A stretch of 64,000 nt of DNA from Gremmenia infestans. Taxonomy: Eukaryota > Ascomycota > Leotiomycetes > Helotiales > Hamatocanthoscyphaceae. Location: positions 558,001-622,000 of the forward strand of contig JAFEVB010000027.1 of the NCBI GenBank assembly GCA_032629725.1, given 5' to 3'. Below, in pieces: positions 35,943-48,470 of this stretch. Each line of letters begins with the position of its first letter. Position 1 is the stretch's first letter. The notes beneath the pieces are model-generated. The model saw only the letters and a program-made list of their open reading frames with translations. It had not been told where the DNA came from and searched no databases. Both the position numbers and the translations under genes were made by a program.

Positions 35943-37702
35943 ATGGCCGCTCCAACGCCTGCTAAAGACATTGCGCCTTCTCCCAGTAGACTAGATAGAA
36001 CAGTCTCCCACAGCATGACGGTTTCGACTTCCCCATCGGCCACATTCTACAGCCCCCCGGCCAGTTTTGGCACCCCGAACCTCACCCGGGCCATGACTGC
36101 GGCAACGAAACAATTGAAACCCTTTGCTACACAAGACATCAAGATCCTGCTGTTAGAAAACGTGAACCAGAGTGGCAAGGATATCTTGGCCGCACAAGGT
36201 TACCAGGTCGAAGCTGTAAAGTCGTCGTTGCCAGAGGATCAATTGATTGAAAAGATTCGGTGGGGCAACTCCAACCCCGCAACCCCTCTTCAGCCCCTCT
36301 CCACCTGCAGGCTGCCTGGCTAACTTGTTCTTCCACGACTGCAGTGATGTTCACGTTATTGGTATTAGATCAAAGACCAAACTCAATGAGAGGGTCCTTC
36401 GTGCGGCCAAAAATCTCATTGTTGTTGGTTGTTTCTGTATTGGGACCAACCAAGTCGATCTCGAGTATGCCGCGAGGCATGGTATTGCTGTCTTCAACAG
36501 CCCCTTTGCCAATTCTAGAAGTGTTGCAGAGCTGGTCATTGGTGAAATCATTGTTCTGGCTCGTCAATTGGGGGATCGCTCTAATGAGTTGCACAAGGGC
36601 ACATGGAACAAAGTCAGCTCCAAGTGCTGGGAGATCCGTGGAAAGACTCTTGGTTTGTCGATGTCTCGTACAGCTCGCGGCGTTTGCTGACATTGGGGCT
36701 AGGTATAATCGGTTATGGCCACATCGGATCACAGCTGTCTGTCCTTGCGGAGGCAATGGGCCTGTCAGTAATATACTACGACGTTGTGAATCTGATGGCA
36801 CTGGGGACTGCGAGACAAGTTGCAACCCTCAACGAGCTCCTCAACAATGCCGACTTCGTAACATGCCATGTTCCTGAATTAGCTGAAACAAAAAACATGA
36901 TCGCAGCCCCCCAATTCGAACAGATGAAAGAGGGAAGCTACTTGATCAATGCTAGCCGTGGCACTGTAGTCGACATACCTGCCCTTATTAATGCTTCCCG
37001 CAATGGCAAAATTGCTGGCGCAGCTCTAGACGTATACCCCAATGAACCCGGTGGAAATGGTGACTATTTTACCAATAGCCTAAATGCCTGGGCAGAGGAT
37101 CTCCGCAGTCTGAAGAATATCATTCTTACGCCACATATCGGAGGCAGCACAGAGGAGGCCCAGAGAGCCATTGGTGCTGAAGGTTGGTTGCTCTTTCGAA
37201 TTGCTAAACTCTGGCTAATCGCAGAGTAGTCGGGGAGGCCTTGGTCAGATATGTTAACCTCGGTGTGACTCTTGGAGCAGTAAACCTCCCAGAAGTCAAT
37301 CTGCGTTCATTGACGATGGATGAGCCCAATCATGTCCGGGTATGTTCAATCTGATTCCGACCTGCGTCATGTGGCTGATAGGCATAGGTCATTTACATCC
37401 ATCACAATGTTCCTGGTGTATTGAGAAAAGGTAAGTTTGTTCATCCCGCCCTCTATCATCACAATGCTAACTTGAAGCAGTCAACGAGATCCTCGGCGAT
37501 CACAATGTTGACAAACAAATCACTGATAATAAAGGAGATGTTGCCTACCTCATGGCTGATATCAGCAATGTTCAGTCCAGCGAGATCAAAGACATCTCCG
37601 ATAGCCTAGAATCCTTGAGCTGTGAGTAGCAAATTCTGTAGCTATATGTTGAAGCAGACTAACTTCAATATAGCTCGCATTTTGACAAGAGTGCTTTACT
37701 GA
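35943..37702 (+). CDS. ser3: D-3-phosphoglycerate dehydrogenase
   Basis: Seven exons: 35943-36259, 36345-36652, 36703-37182, about 37230-37339, 37388-37430, 37481-37621, 37674-37702; 475 aa. The fourth exon could instead begin at 37227, adding one Val. N-terminal Ser/Thr/Pro-rich segment, then ILLLENVNQSG, a substrate domain ending GCFCIGTNQVDL, the NAD-binding GIIGYGHIGSQ (about 209), INASRGTVVDIPAL with the catalytic Arg, and ILTPHIGGSTEEAQ with the catalytic His. A C-terminal ACT domain (VIYIHHNVPGVLRKVNEILG) is the site of serine feedback in this family. It commits 3-phosphoglycerate to serine synthesis. Confidence 0.96.
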
Positions 37703-38608
37703 ATCAATGTTTTGAGAATGTCGGGGTGGTTTTTGGCGGCTATTTCCAGGAAGAAAATCATATGGATCGGTTCAACATAAAAGCAATTCGGCGGATATGA
37801 TTATAATAATATGCCTTCAACATGAAAGATGGAGACTATATGGGAAATAGAAACGAGCGATGCAAATCTCCACAGATCACCTACTTTACTTAAATGGTGC
37901 CTCACCTCACCTGAAACCTTTTCTCGGTTGATCCCGTCACGGCCAATTTCAGTGAAGCTTGACCCTAACGTAAATGAAGAAATATTCCGGATTCTAGATT
38001 CAGTCACATGTAAGTTGCCTGTTGTGGCTTATACCGTGACCGTGATTCAACGTCAGCGACATTGTTTTATAGTTCTTCATATAACGACACATCAAGAAGC
38101 GTGACGCCCACAGTCTGCAACGTCCAGAAATAGATGATTAGGCCCTTTTGAAGGTACGCAGGTACGGTAGTAGTACGGTGGCTCGTACTCAGGTTGAGAA
38201 AAGGGGTTGTTACCATTACGGCTTAGCCTAGTCATTAGCGCTATTAATCCATGTCCTGTCCCCATGCACCGCGAACGCGAGCTGGCTGGCAATGAAAAGT
38301 CCAGAGATGAGAGAGACTCGCAGACCTCAACTCAACTCAACACAACCCAATCTATTCCGATTTGACCTCATCTCCTCCTCCTTCCTCCTCGCAGGACGCA
38401 GATGAATCTAGTCCCCCACAACCTACAATACCCTTGAGCCTGTGCCGTGGCCCCTTCCCTCTTTCCAGCCATTCCTTCCGGCCTCGTGCTCCGTCTCACA
38501 TCTTGTTCTTGTTGATGCACGCTGCAGCTCCCATATCTAGATCCACATCGGTTTGCCCATCAAAGGACCTTGAGAAGAGGACCTCGTCAGTCTGTCGGCA
38601 CCGCCTCG
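37703..38608. other. Intergenic, PGDH 3' flank and myosin V promoter
   Basis: Contains tandem CAACT units near 38327-38345 and a pyrimidine-rich leader before ATG 38609. The 87-codon frame 38362-38625 is leader sequence with no domain. Confidence 0.6.
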
Positions 38609-41600
38609 ATGGCGCACAATTATGATGTCGGCACCAAGGCCTGGCAGCCAGATGTCACAGAGGGATGGGTTGCATCCGAAGTGACCAGCAAAACGCTGGA
38701 TGGCGACAAAGTCACGCTCGTCTTCGATCTTGCAAACGGGGAGGTATGTCATTCAAACGCACCCTCATAGACCGATCAGTGCTGACTTTTGATGTTACTG
38801 CAGACCAAGAAGATAGAGACAACGGTAGAAGCACTCGCGTCTGATGACAATTCCAGCCTGCCCCCCCTTATGAATCCTACGATGCTTGAAGCCAGCGATG
38901 ACTTGACCAACCTATCTCATCTCAATGAGCCAGCCGGTATGCTCTATACTTAGTGTGGTGTGCTAGTGGATGGTATACTGATGCAAACATACAGTCCTGC
39001 AAGCTATCAAGCTACGGTATTCTCAGAAAGAAATATACACATACAGTGGAATTGTCCTCATCGCCACCAATCCGTTTGCCCGAGTAGACTCCCTATATGT
39101 CCCCGGTATGGTGCAGGTATATGCGGGGAAACAAAGAGCGACCCAGGCTCCCCATCTCTTTGCTATTGCAGAAGAAGCGTTCGCGTAAGTGCACTTTGTA
39201 GATGTTAGGAGCATATTCTGATCAGACAGTGATATGCTGCGGAGCCAGAATAACCAGACAATCGTTGTATCAGGGGAGTCCGGAGCCGGGAAGACAGTCA
39301 GTGCCAAGTACATAATGCGGTATTTTGCTACACGGGAATCACCAGATCAGCCAGGGACAAAAACAAAACGTGGAGCCGAGGCAATGAGTGAGACAGAGGA
39401 GCGAATTCTTGCCACAAATCCCATCATGGAAGCGTTTGGTAACGCAAAAACGACAAGAAATGATAACTCGTCCAGATTTGGAAAATATATTGAGATCATG
39501 TTCGACAAGACGACGAACATTATTGGGGCCAAGATTCGGACGTACTTGCTTGAGCGTTCCAGACTCGTCTTCCAGCCATTGAAGGAGCGGAATTACCACA
39601 TCTTCTACCAACTGGTAGCAGGCGCGTCAGAAAGCCAACGCCAGGCTCTTGATCTTTTACCCGTGGAACAATTCGACTATCTAAACCAAGGAAGCTCGCC
39701 GTCAATCGATAGTGTCGATGACAAGGCTGAATTTGAAGCCTTGAAACAGTCGTTAGCAACGATTGGGGTTTACGATAGTCAACAACAGGAAATCTTCAAA
39801 CTTCTTGCAGCGTTGTTGCATCTTGGGAATGTCAAAATCACAGCTTCAAGGACAGATTCCGTGCTCGCATCGACAGAACCTAATTTGGAGAAAGCCGCGG
39901 CAATTCTCGGGGTAGACCCGGTGGAGTTCTCAAAATGGACGGTAAAGAAGCAGCTGATCACAAGAGGGGAGAAAATTACATCAAATTTGACCCAGCAACA
40001 AGCGCTTGTAGTCAGAGACTCGGTCGCAAAATTTGTCTACTCCAGCCTCTTTGATTGGTTGGTTGAGAACATCAATAAAGCGTTGGCCACCGACGAAGTT
40101 CTTGCTCGGGTGGCATCTTTCATTGGTGTTCTAGACATTTACGGCTTCGAGCATTTCGCAAAAAACTCATTCGAGCAATTTTGTATCAACTATGCCAATG
40201 AGAAACTACAGCAAGAGTTCAACGCCCACGTGTTCAAGTTAGAGCAAGAGGAATACGTAAAGGAGCAGATTCAATGGGAGTTCATCGATTTCTCAGATAA
40301 TCAACCCTGTATAGATCTGATTGAAGGGAAACTGGGCATTCTTTCGCTACTTGACGAGGAATCCAGATTGCCCATGGGTTCTGATGAACAATTCGTCACA
40401 AAACTGCATCACAATTATGCCGCCGACAAAAATAAGTTTTACAAGAAGCCTCGATTCGGCAAATCCTCATTCACTGTTTGCCATTACGCCATTGATGTTA
40501 CTTATGAATCCGATGGTTTTATTGACAAGAACCGAGATACAGTTCCCGATGAGCACATGGCGGTGCTAAGGGCTTCATCGAACAAGTTTTTGGGACAGGT
40601 ATTGGATGCGGCATCTGCGGTTCGCGAAAAGGACACCGCCTCTGCCTCCTCGGCTGCCGTGAAGCCTGCCGCGGGGCGACGAATAGGAGTAGCTGTGAAC
40701 CGCAAACCAACTCTGGGTGGCATCTTCAAGTCATCACTGATTGAGCTTATGCACACTATCAACAATACCGATGTACACTATATTCGATGCCTCAAACCCA
40801 ATGAAAGCAAAGAGTCGTGGGTTTTTGAAGGTCCTATGGTGCTGAGCCAGCTTCGAGCATGTGGTGTACTCGAGACCGTCAGGATTAGTTGTGCTGGGTA
40901 TCCCACAAGGTGGACATATGAGGAGTTCGCGCTGCGATATTACATGCTTGTGCCTTCATCTGCATGGACATCAGAAATCCGAGATATGGCCAACAAGATT
41001 TTGGTGAAGGCATTCGGGACAAGTAACGGCAAGGGCTTGGACAAGTATCAACTCGGATTGACAAAAATCTTCTTCCGAGCAGGAATGCTAGCTTTCCTGG
41101 AAAACCTACGAACAACACGTTTGAATGACTGTGCCATCATGATCCAGAAAAACCTCAAGGCGAAGTACTATCGTCGCAAGTACCTTGAGGCGCGAAATGC
41201 TATTCTACTCTTCCAGTCAGTCACCAGAGCTCACCTTGCCCGGCAAAATGCTCAAGAGGCCCGGACAATCAAGGCCGCGACCACAATTCAGAGAGTATGG
41301 CGTGGCCAGAAACAGCGGAAGAGTTTCACTGCTATCCGCAATAACGTCGTTCTCGCACAAGCTGCTGCCAAGGGATTCTTGCGCCGACGAGAAATTATGA
41401 ATACTCGCCTTGGAGAAGCTGCAGTTCTGATCCAGCGAAGCTGGCGATCCAGACGACAGATGAAGAGCTGGAGGGCGTACAGACGCAAGGTCGTCATCAT
41501 CCAAAGCTTGTGGAGGGGAAAATCGGCAAGGCGGGGGTACAAGAAGGTCCGCGAGGAAGCTCGTGACTTAAAGCAGATATCTTACAAGTTGGAAAACAAG

Positions 41601-43660
41601 GTTGTCGAATTAACGCAATCTCTTGGTACCATGAAGCGGGAGAACAAGGCCCTGCAGAGTCAAGTGGAGAACTTCGAGAACCAGATCAAGTCTTGGAAGA
41701 ATAGGCACAATGCATTGGAGACCCGATCCAAGGAGTTGCAGACCGAGGCGAATCAGGCTGGTATCACTGCAGCCCGTCTTTCCGCAATGGAAGAAGAAAT
41801 GAAGAAGGTTCAGCAAAGCTTTGACGAGTCTGCGGTCAACATAAAACGTTTGCAAGAAGAGGAGAGAGAGTTGCGGGAGAATCTGAGAATCTCGAGCTCA
41901 GAACTCGAAGCTATGAAGAAAGAGAACGTCGATCACGAGGCTGAGAAGCTGGCTCTCCGACTGCAGTTGACTGAAATGCAAGACCTGCTCGAGACAGCCA
42001 AGCGGGCAGTGCCAATCATGCCAATGAATGGAGAGCTCACCAACGGTGCTGCTGTCCAACAACCATCCATTGGCCTCATCAATTTGGTATCATCGAAGAA
42101 GCCGAAGCGACGTAGCGCAGGCGCCGAACCCCGCGAAATTGACCGTGTCAGCGCGGCTTACAACCCGCGTCCAGTTTCCATGGCAGTCACAGGAAGCAAC
42201 TTACAGCGCCAAGCTCTTTCAGGTTCTACTTTCGTCCCGGGTGTTGACAACGTTGAGTTCGAATTGGAGAATCTCCTAGCTGACGAAGATGGTCTGAACG
42301 ACGAAGTGACCATGGGCCTGATCAGAAATCTTAAAATCCCAACCCCATCAACTACACCGCCGCCCACAGACAAGGAGGTGCTATTCCCGTCCTATTTGAT
42401 TAACCTGGTCACCTCTGAAATGTGGAACAACGGATTTGTAAAGGAATCGGAGCGATTCCTAGCAAATGTGATGCAGTCTATCCAGCAGGAAGTGATGCAA
42501 CACGATGGTGAAGAGGCCATCAATCCGGGTGCCTTCTGGCTCTCCAACGTCCATGAGATGCTGTCATTTGTGTTCCTCGCGGAAGATTGGTACGAGGCTC
42601 AGAAAACGGACAACTACGAATATGATCGTCTTCTCGAGATTGTGAAGCACGACCTTGAAAGCTTGGAATTCAACATCTATCACACTTGGATGAAGGTCCT
42701 CAAGAAAAAACTCCAGAAAATGATCATCCCCGCCATCATCGAGTCACAATCTCTCCCCGGGTTTGTCACCAACGAGAGTAATCGATTCTTAGGCAAGCTG
42801 CTCCAGAGCAATTCTGCTCCAGCTTTCAGCATGGACAACCTTCTCAGTTTACTCAACAACGTCTTCAAGGCAATGAAAGCATACTACCTTGAGGATTCCA
42901 TTATAACACAAACCGTGACGGAGTTGCTCAGATTGGTGGGCGTCACTGCATTCAACGATCTCTTGATGCGCCGCAATTTCCTGTCCTGGAAGCGGGGTCT
43001 TCAAATCAATTACAACATCACCCGTATCGAAGAGTGGTGCAAGAGCCATGACATGCCGGAAGGGACTTTGCAACTTGAGCATCTGATGGTAAGTCGATCC
43101 TCGCTCAATAATCAGTAAACGATATAGCTAACCCTTTCAAAGCAAGCAACTAAGCTGCTCCAACTCAAGAAAGCGACTCTTAATGACATCGAGATTATCC
43201 AGGATATCTGTTGGATGTAAGTCTCAGTCACTTCTTTCTTGCGCTGAATGCTGACAAATCTATAGGTTGTCGCCAAATCAAATCCAAAAGCTTCTCAATC
43301 AGTATCTCGTCGCAGATTATGAACAGCCTATCAATGGTGAAATCATGAAAGCTGTCGCATCCCGTGTCACAGAGAAAAGCGACGTGCTCCTTCTTACAGC
43401 AGTAGATATGGATGACAGTGGCCCCTATGAAATCGCCGAACCCCGTGTCATTACCGCATTGGAGACATACACACCATCATGTGAGTTTCGACCCTTCAGG
43501 CCCCTCATTCAATTACTAACAACATCTAGGGCTGCAAACTCCCCGTCTGAAACGTTTAGCCGAAATCGTCTCTGCACAGGCCATCGCACAACAAGAGAAA
43601 ATTGATTATCCAATCGAGGAAGCGAACGACCTCACGGATGGAGAGATGGATGGTGCTTGA
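38609..43660 (+). CDS. myoE: Class V myosin heavy chain
   Basis: Seven exons: 38609-38743, 38804-38936, 38995-39184, 39230-43088, 43143-43216, 43266-43480, 43530-43660; 1,578 aa. N-terminal SH3-like part (AWQPDVTEGWVASEVTSK), P-loop GESGAGKT (168-175), switch and actin-binding motor with LDIYGFEHFAKNSFEQFCIN, VHYIRCLKPN and FFRAGMLAFLE. Six IQ motifs follow (from IMIQKNLKAKYYRRKY), then a coiled coil (residues about 920-1070) and the DIL globular tail (from SEMWNNGFVKESERFLANV). It carries vesicles and organelles along actin to hyphal tips. The near-complete third to fourth exon makes this a near-intronless motor. The name myoE follows Aspergillus use. Confidence 0.96.
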
Positions 43661-44229
43661 GCATAAGCTTTACACAAATAACCTCATAAACCCCTCCTCC
43701 TGGGGAAATTACCCACCCCAGCTATAATGACCTCTTCATTTCTCCTGTACCATTTTCCCACCGACCTCTTTGGAAGATCTTCTCCCATTGGCCTCTATCG
43801 AGACCTTGACCTTTTGTATATGGAAAGGATGGATCTAACCGTGTTAGCGTAACTTCATGTCTTATGTGGGGGTTTTTATTGCGAAATGACTGCATGCGGG
43901 ACATTTAGTGCACTGTAGAAATCATCTGCCATTGGCGTTGTTTTGCGTTTAGGAAATGAATAGTGACAGAGAATCTTTTACCTGGTTTCGGGCATGGGAT
44001 TCAATAGCATATATAAAGGAGCCGGTACTTAATATACTGTGGTTTATTGAAAGATGCGGTATGCCGTGCCTATATTAATTTGCAAACCACACCTGGTAAA
44101 AAGAATCTCTTTGTGACTGTTATCTCGGCTCGTTTGAAAAGGGGGGAGGGAGTTGCTAAGCAGCGGGGTCTCCGATGGAAGTTCATCCCATTAAAGACTA
44201 TCCCACCTGCGTGTCTGATATATACAGTT
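43661..44229. other. Convergent 3' flanks, myosin V / SDR
   Basis: Between two stop codons. No supported gene; a 60-codon minus-strand frame (43722-43904) has no domain. Confidence 0.6.
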
Positions 44230-45352
44230 TCAGACCCGCTTCTGCAGGTTCTGCAAGATACTTTGAACGCCTGCAAACTCAAATTCCTTTAATGTCTCAA
44301 TCCAAAGTTTGTCGATAACAGCCTGGTTTTCAGAGTCGTAGACCATATTCGGGAAACTAGCAGAGCAAAGCATTTAGTCAGTATTTGCAAGTTCAAATCA
44401 TCGAGATCTCGCCCCTAGAAGGGTGAACTTACGGCATAATATTCCAGTCGAAAACAAAACAGCCATGTGATTCTTTGCCCTTAACAACCGCAGCATCAAT
44501 GTACGTCGAAGAGCCCTCGGCCAAAGTTCGACCACTAGCACTTTTTACAAGTGCCATCACCCCGCTGACGACACCCTTCACGTTGCGATGCAGGCCAGAT
44601 CCTTTACAAAGGCCGGGATCCACTAGATTGACAATAACATCGTCGGCCTCAATATAGGTGATCATCTTCACAAAGAATAATTGACACATTAGCTTAGAGC
44701 AAGAATATCGCTCGTTCGCGTCCCATGGGAATATCATCGTATCGTCGAATGATGGAAGCAGTGGGTTTCTATCCCGGTTGGGAAATTTCGCACCATATGC
44801 AAGACCAGAATTGACAATTGTTAGACGACCTGGGCTCCTTGCGGGTGACTTAGTCTTCAATGCTGGAAGGAGAAGAGCGGCTAGAAGCATTGTCGAAAGG
44901 TAATTGACTTGGATGATCTCTTCGTGGCCAGTCTTGGGGTTCAGAGAGAATTCTTGATTCACAATGCCCGCATTGAGGATGGTAATATCAAGCCTGGTCA
45001 AGTCTGACTCAACACGGCGTGCGAAAGCTTGAATAGAATCGTAGGATCCCAGATCGAGCTCCCAGACCTCGATCTTCGCTTTGGGGTTCCTTTCACGGAG
45101 CTTCGAGGCGGCGTCTTCTCCTTTCTTGACCGAGCGTACGGCTAGAATGAGATGGGAAAGTTTGAAGGAAAGCAGATGGATGCATGAGTAGAAACCTAAG
45201 CCGATGTTGGATCCAGTGACAATGGCCACTTTCTCAGACAAGTCCGTTGAAGTTGGTGGCCATTGAGGCTTAGTGCAGAATTGTGACCGGAGAAAGATGG
45301 TGCCGAGTCCTTCTTGCAGAGGTTGCATCTCGATAGACTTTGAGGGTGCCAT
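44230..45352 (-). CDS. Short-chain dehydrogenase/reductase, retinol-dehydrogenase-like
   Basis: Two exons: 44433-45352 and 44230-44356; 348 aa. Classical SDR motifs: TGSNIGLG (46-53) nucleotide site, NAG in ILNAGIV, IVNSG with catalytic Ser, and YSCSK (Tyr about 214, Lys about 218). The arrangement is the RDH11/12-like group, common in fungal secondary metabolism and lipid turnover; the substrate is unknown. NADP(H) is likely from the Arg in AVRSVKKG. It is divergent from the transcription-factor-like gene, with 736 bp between start codons, and lies next to the transposon island. Confidence 0.88.
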
Positions 45353-46088
45353 GTTGCTGTAGGTATGGGGTAATATGAACTGGGAGATTTTGAATGAGAG
45401 GGTATATTGATGTGAGCGAAGACGGGGTTGAATGAAGATTCAGACGAGATGATGTCTAGTGAGAAGTCAAGAAGGGGAGCACAGGTTGTTATATAGTAAT
45501 TCCACGCCCTCAAACGACGTGAGGGGGAGAGCAAGTACAGAATGGGTCTAGGGCAAGACTTCGACGAGGATACTTCCCCTTGCACGTACCCTGAAAGCCC
45601 GGCATTGAGAAGAAAAGAGAAGCCAGTAGAGAAGATAGACACTGCTGAGCTGGGACTAATGGGGACTTTTCTTCGACGCGTGGTTGAGTGGGCACGCATG
45701 AGATATCACTCTTCAAGTGGTTTTTCAAGAGACAAGAGACCAAAGAAGGGGCCATCGGAGGGCAAGCAAGTGTAAACCCGTTGCACCATGCCCAAAACAG
45801 CAATCGATTTTGGTCTTGGCACAAGGCTTTGATTGGTCTTCCGAATGACCCCCGCCCCCGCCCCCGCCCCGCCACCACTGCATCATCCTCTCTGAGCATC
45901 TCCAATAGTCTTTCTTTATTAGTATCAGTATCAATATCATATGTTGGGGTTTATCGCTCTTGGAACACGACTTAGGGACAATATCATGACGAATCTAATG
46001 ATGCCTAGTCTAGTCAAAGGTCGCTATTCCACCGTCTTGCATTTTCTGTCGGGATTAACACTCCATTGTCAACTGCCGTCCGATTCCC
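45353..46088. other. Divergent promoter, SDR / transcription-factor-like gene
   Basis: Contains the G-quadruplex candidate at 45849-45873. Apart from that no feature or gene is seen. Confidence 0.6.
45849..45873 (-). other. Candidate G-quadruplex
   Basis: Plus strand has runs C5-G-C5-G-C5-G-C4-G-C2, so the minus strand has four runs of at least four G with single-C loops. It lies about 500 bp upstream of the SDR start, on its coding strand, and 216 bp upstream of the other gene's ATG. Confidence 0.6.
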
Positions 46089-47804
46089 ATGGCCAGTTCT
46101 ACCGCTACTGAAGGAGGTACAGTATTAATCCTCCCTCGGTCTCTTTAAGTTCTTGGTATTGATGGTCCTCCCCAGGTCGAACATTCAGTGCCTTCATCGT
46201 CAGTAATTCGCTTGTCAAGCACGATACAGCAACACGGAAACTTATTAGAAGCCATGCTAAAGGCGGTAAATGTCACCAGAAGTCAATAGTTTCCCGTTTG
46301 AAACCAGGCAATTGGATCAATGGGTACCGTGGCAAGAACGACTCAGATCCTAAATTGATCCAGAATGGCAGCGAGCTCACTTTCGTTCGGACGCAATTCG
46401 ATGGCTCGGATCTGACTGTCACTCGTTTTGCTTTCGATAACACGCAACCTTATATGCTGGACCTCATCTTCAAATGTATGTGCGTGAATTTCCGATTTCC
46501 ATTAGACGTTTCAAGAATGCCGCTCCCACACACAATCCCTCCCCAAATTTCAAACCAGTCAGTGTTCATCTTCGGTATACTTACGGTCATCTAGTTTGTA
46601 CAGTCATTAAGCAGTCTATGTATCCCATTGAATTGTGCCTTGCGTTCGATTATCGGGGTTCCATATGGTTCCAATACCTACAGTCCGATCCTATGTATCT
46701 TCATTCCACGCTGTGGACCACCCAAGCATACTTCGATTGGGTCAAGGGACAAGTCAGCTCTTTAGCAAGCATGAATCATGAGACAAATACTCTCCATCTG
46801 CTCCAGAGAAGATTGGTGGATCCCAAGACAGCAACCTCGGATATCACGATCGCTGTCGTTGTTACACTTGTCATGATGACTATTCTTCTTGGGAATCATG
46901 AAGCAGCCAGGAAGCATATAGCTGGCCTTCATATGATGGTGACTATGAGGGGTGGTCTGCATGTGCTCAAGGAGAATACTCAACTTCAGATCAAGGTTTG
47001 CAGGTATGGGTATTCTTCCAGCTTTCCGAAATAAACAATGCTAATTATGCTGTTCTATGAAGAGCTGACCTTGTCATCGCTCTTATGAATGGCACCAGGC
47101 CTTTATTCTTCTCCGTGGGTATATCCTGGCAACCATATCTACCCCCGACGAAGCCGAACCAATTGGCTCTAGCTATTCAAATCCCATACTTGAACAAGGA
47201 TATACGACTCGCAGCCGTCTGTACGGATCTCCGCCAATTCTGCATATCAGCAAATGTTGCGTTCCAAACAGACCAAAAGATCCATCCAGAAGTCTACCAG
47301 GAGATACTCATATCAATAGAATACCGTCTTATGCACCTTAAAACATTACAAGATCGCTCCCTTGAGACTCCCCACCTTGCCATTCTAGCCTTCTCAACGA
47401 CGGTCTTCCTCCAGGCGGAAGGGGTTCGGGTGAGGTACCACGGCTTATCTCGTCAGCTTCACGATTCTGTCTTGCGCCTTGGTGCTTCTGACCAAACCCC
47501 CGAGCTTTGGCTTTGGATTCTGTTCATTGCTGCTATCTCCGCCGTTGCCGACGAAGATGACCAGTGGCTGATGCCACTTCTAAGAGCGGCGTTTCGGAGA
47601 ACCGGAACAACGACCTGGGAGCCTGTTCGAGATATACTAAAGAGTGTCATGTGGATTGATGCTCTGCACGACAAGGATGGAAAGAGAGTATTTGATATGG
47701 TACTGCTAGTAGATTACACTACAAGAAAATCTACACAGCTACCACGACACCTCCGAATTATACCGAGCACTTTCTCTCCTCATGACCCAGTCACCAGTTA
47801 CTAG
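46089..47804 (+). CDS. Fungal transcription-factor-like protein lacking a zinc cluster
   Basis: Four exons: 46089-46116, 46176-46475, 46604-47003, 47063-47804; 489 aa. The start reads MASSTATEGGRTFSAFIVSN, followed by a RKLIRSHA motif that I have seen near the N-terminus of fungal regulators annotated with the fungal_trans/DUF3468 domain. The rest is helical, with a WVKGQV..SLASM segment, YLHSTLWTTQAYFDWV, HIAGLHMMVTMRGGL and CRADLVIALMNGTRP, typical of the fungal_trans superfamily. There is no CX2CX6C zinc binuclear cluster, so DNA binding is unproven. Its divergent partner is the SDR gene. I give the family moderate confidence and no target. Confidence 0.65.
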
Positions 47805-48143
47805 ATCTGGCATACAGTCATTTGCTTGTGCTTCTAAAATGCCCCCCCCCCTCCCCTCCCGACCCTGCGCAAGCTCCGGGGTTTTATACATGCAGGTGCG
47901 AGCTGACGTGTCTATATATAAGTAGGAGTAAAGGAAGGCCGCGGGGAAGGTGCTAGCGCTATGCAGTCACTTTAGAGAAGTAGAGGAAATATGATTGCGC
48001 TCTAGACTAGAGAGAAAGACAGAAAGGGGAGAATAATAGAAGGTAGGGACGCAAAAGGGAGCGAGGAGAGAAAATAGATGCTTTATATAATTAAGAGAGA
48101 AAACAAATACTTTATATAATTAAGAAAAGAAGTATATTTTAAC
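47805..48143. other. Intergenic boundary to the transposon island
   Basis: Begins as normal-composition 3' flank with a C-run near 47839-47850 and becomes strongly A+T-rich by 48080. No gene seen. Confidence 0.6.
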
Positions 48144-48470
48144 TTTTCCGAATTTTATAAATTTATCTATAGCTTTTACTATATCTATAAAAAATGGATC
48201 CACGCTAGCAATAGAGTGGGTCCCTGGTTACTAAGATATTAATAGTAATAAAGCTATAGACAGACTAGCTAAAACAGGCTCTAAATTACTACCGACCATC
48301 TAGACCGCTTTAGCTGCCTATACTAGCTATGTTTATATAGATATAAAGATAAATTAAATGCATTAATATATATAGGCTAGCGCTTTAGCTAGTAGTAAAA
48401 GCTACTATTTTAACTTTTTTAATTCTTATATTTACTTTTAAATCCAGCTTTCTAAAGCGGCTAGACCTAC
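48144..48470 (+). mobile_element. LINE fragment, plus orientation: 5' terminus fused to RNase H end
   Basis: AACTTTTCCGAATTTTATAA (48144-48163) matches, with transitions, the 5' terminus of the minus-strand copies at 56712 and 57917. It is joined directly to sense-strand RNase H sequence (48196-48470), starting in the segment equivalent to VPGHQDIDGNEAADRLA of the other copies. So this is an internally deleted element, heavily decayed, with the 3' end cut by the (ATT)n tail of the next copy. Confidence 0.65.

Noticed and set aside
44390..44410. GTTCAAATC resembling a tRNA B box
   Set aside because: It lies in the intron of the SDR gene and no cloverleaf or A box surrounds it.
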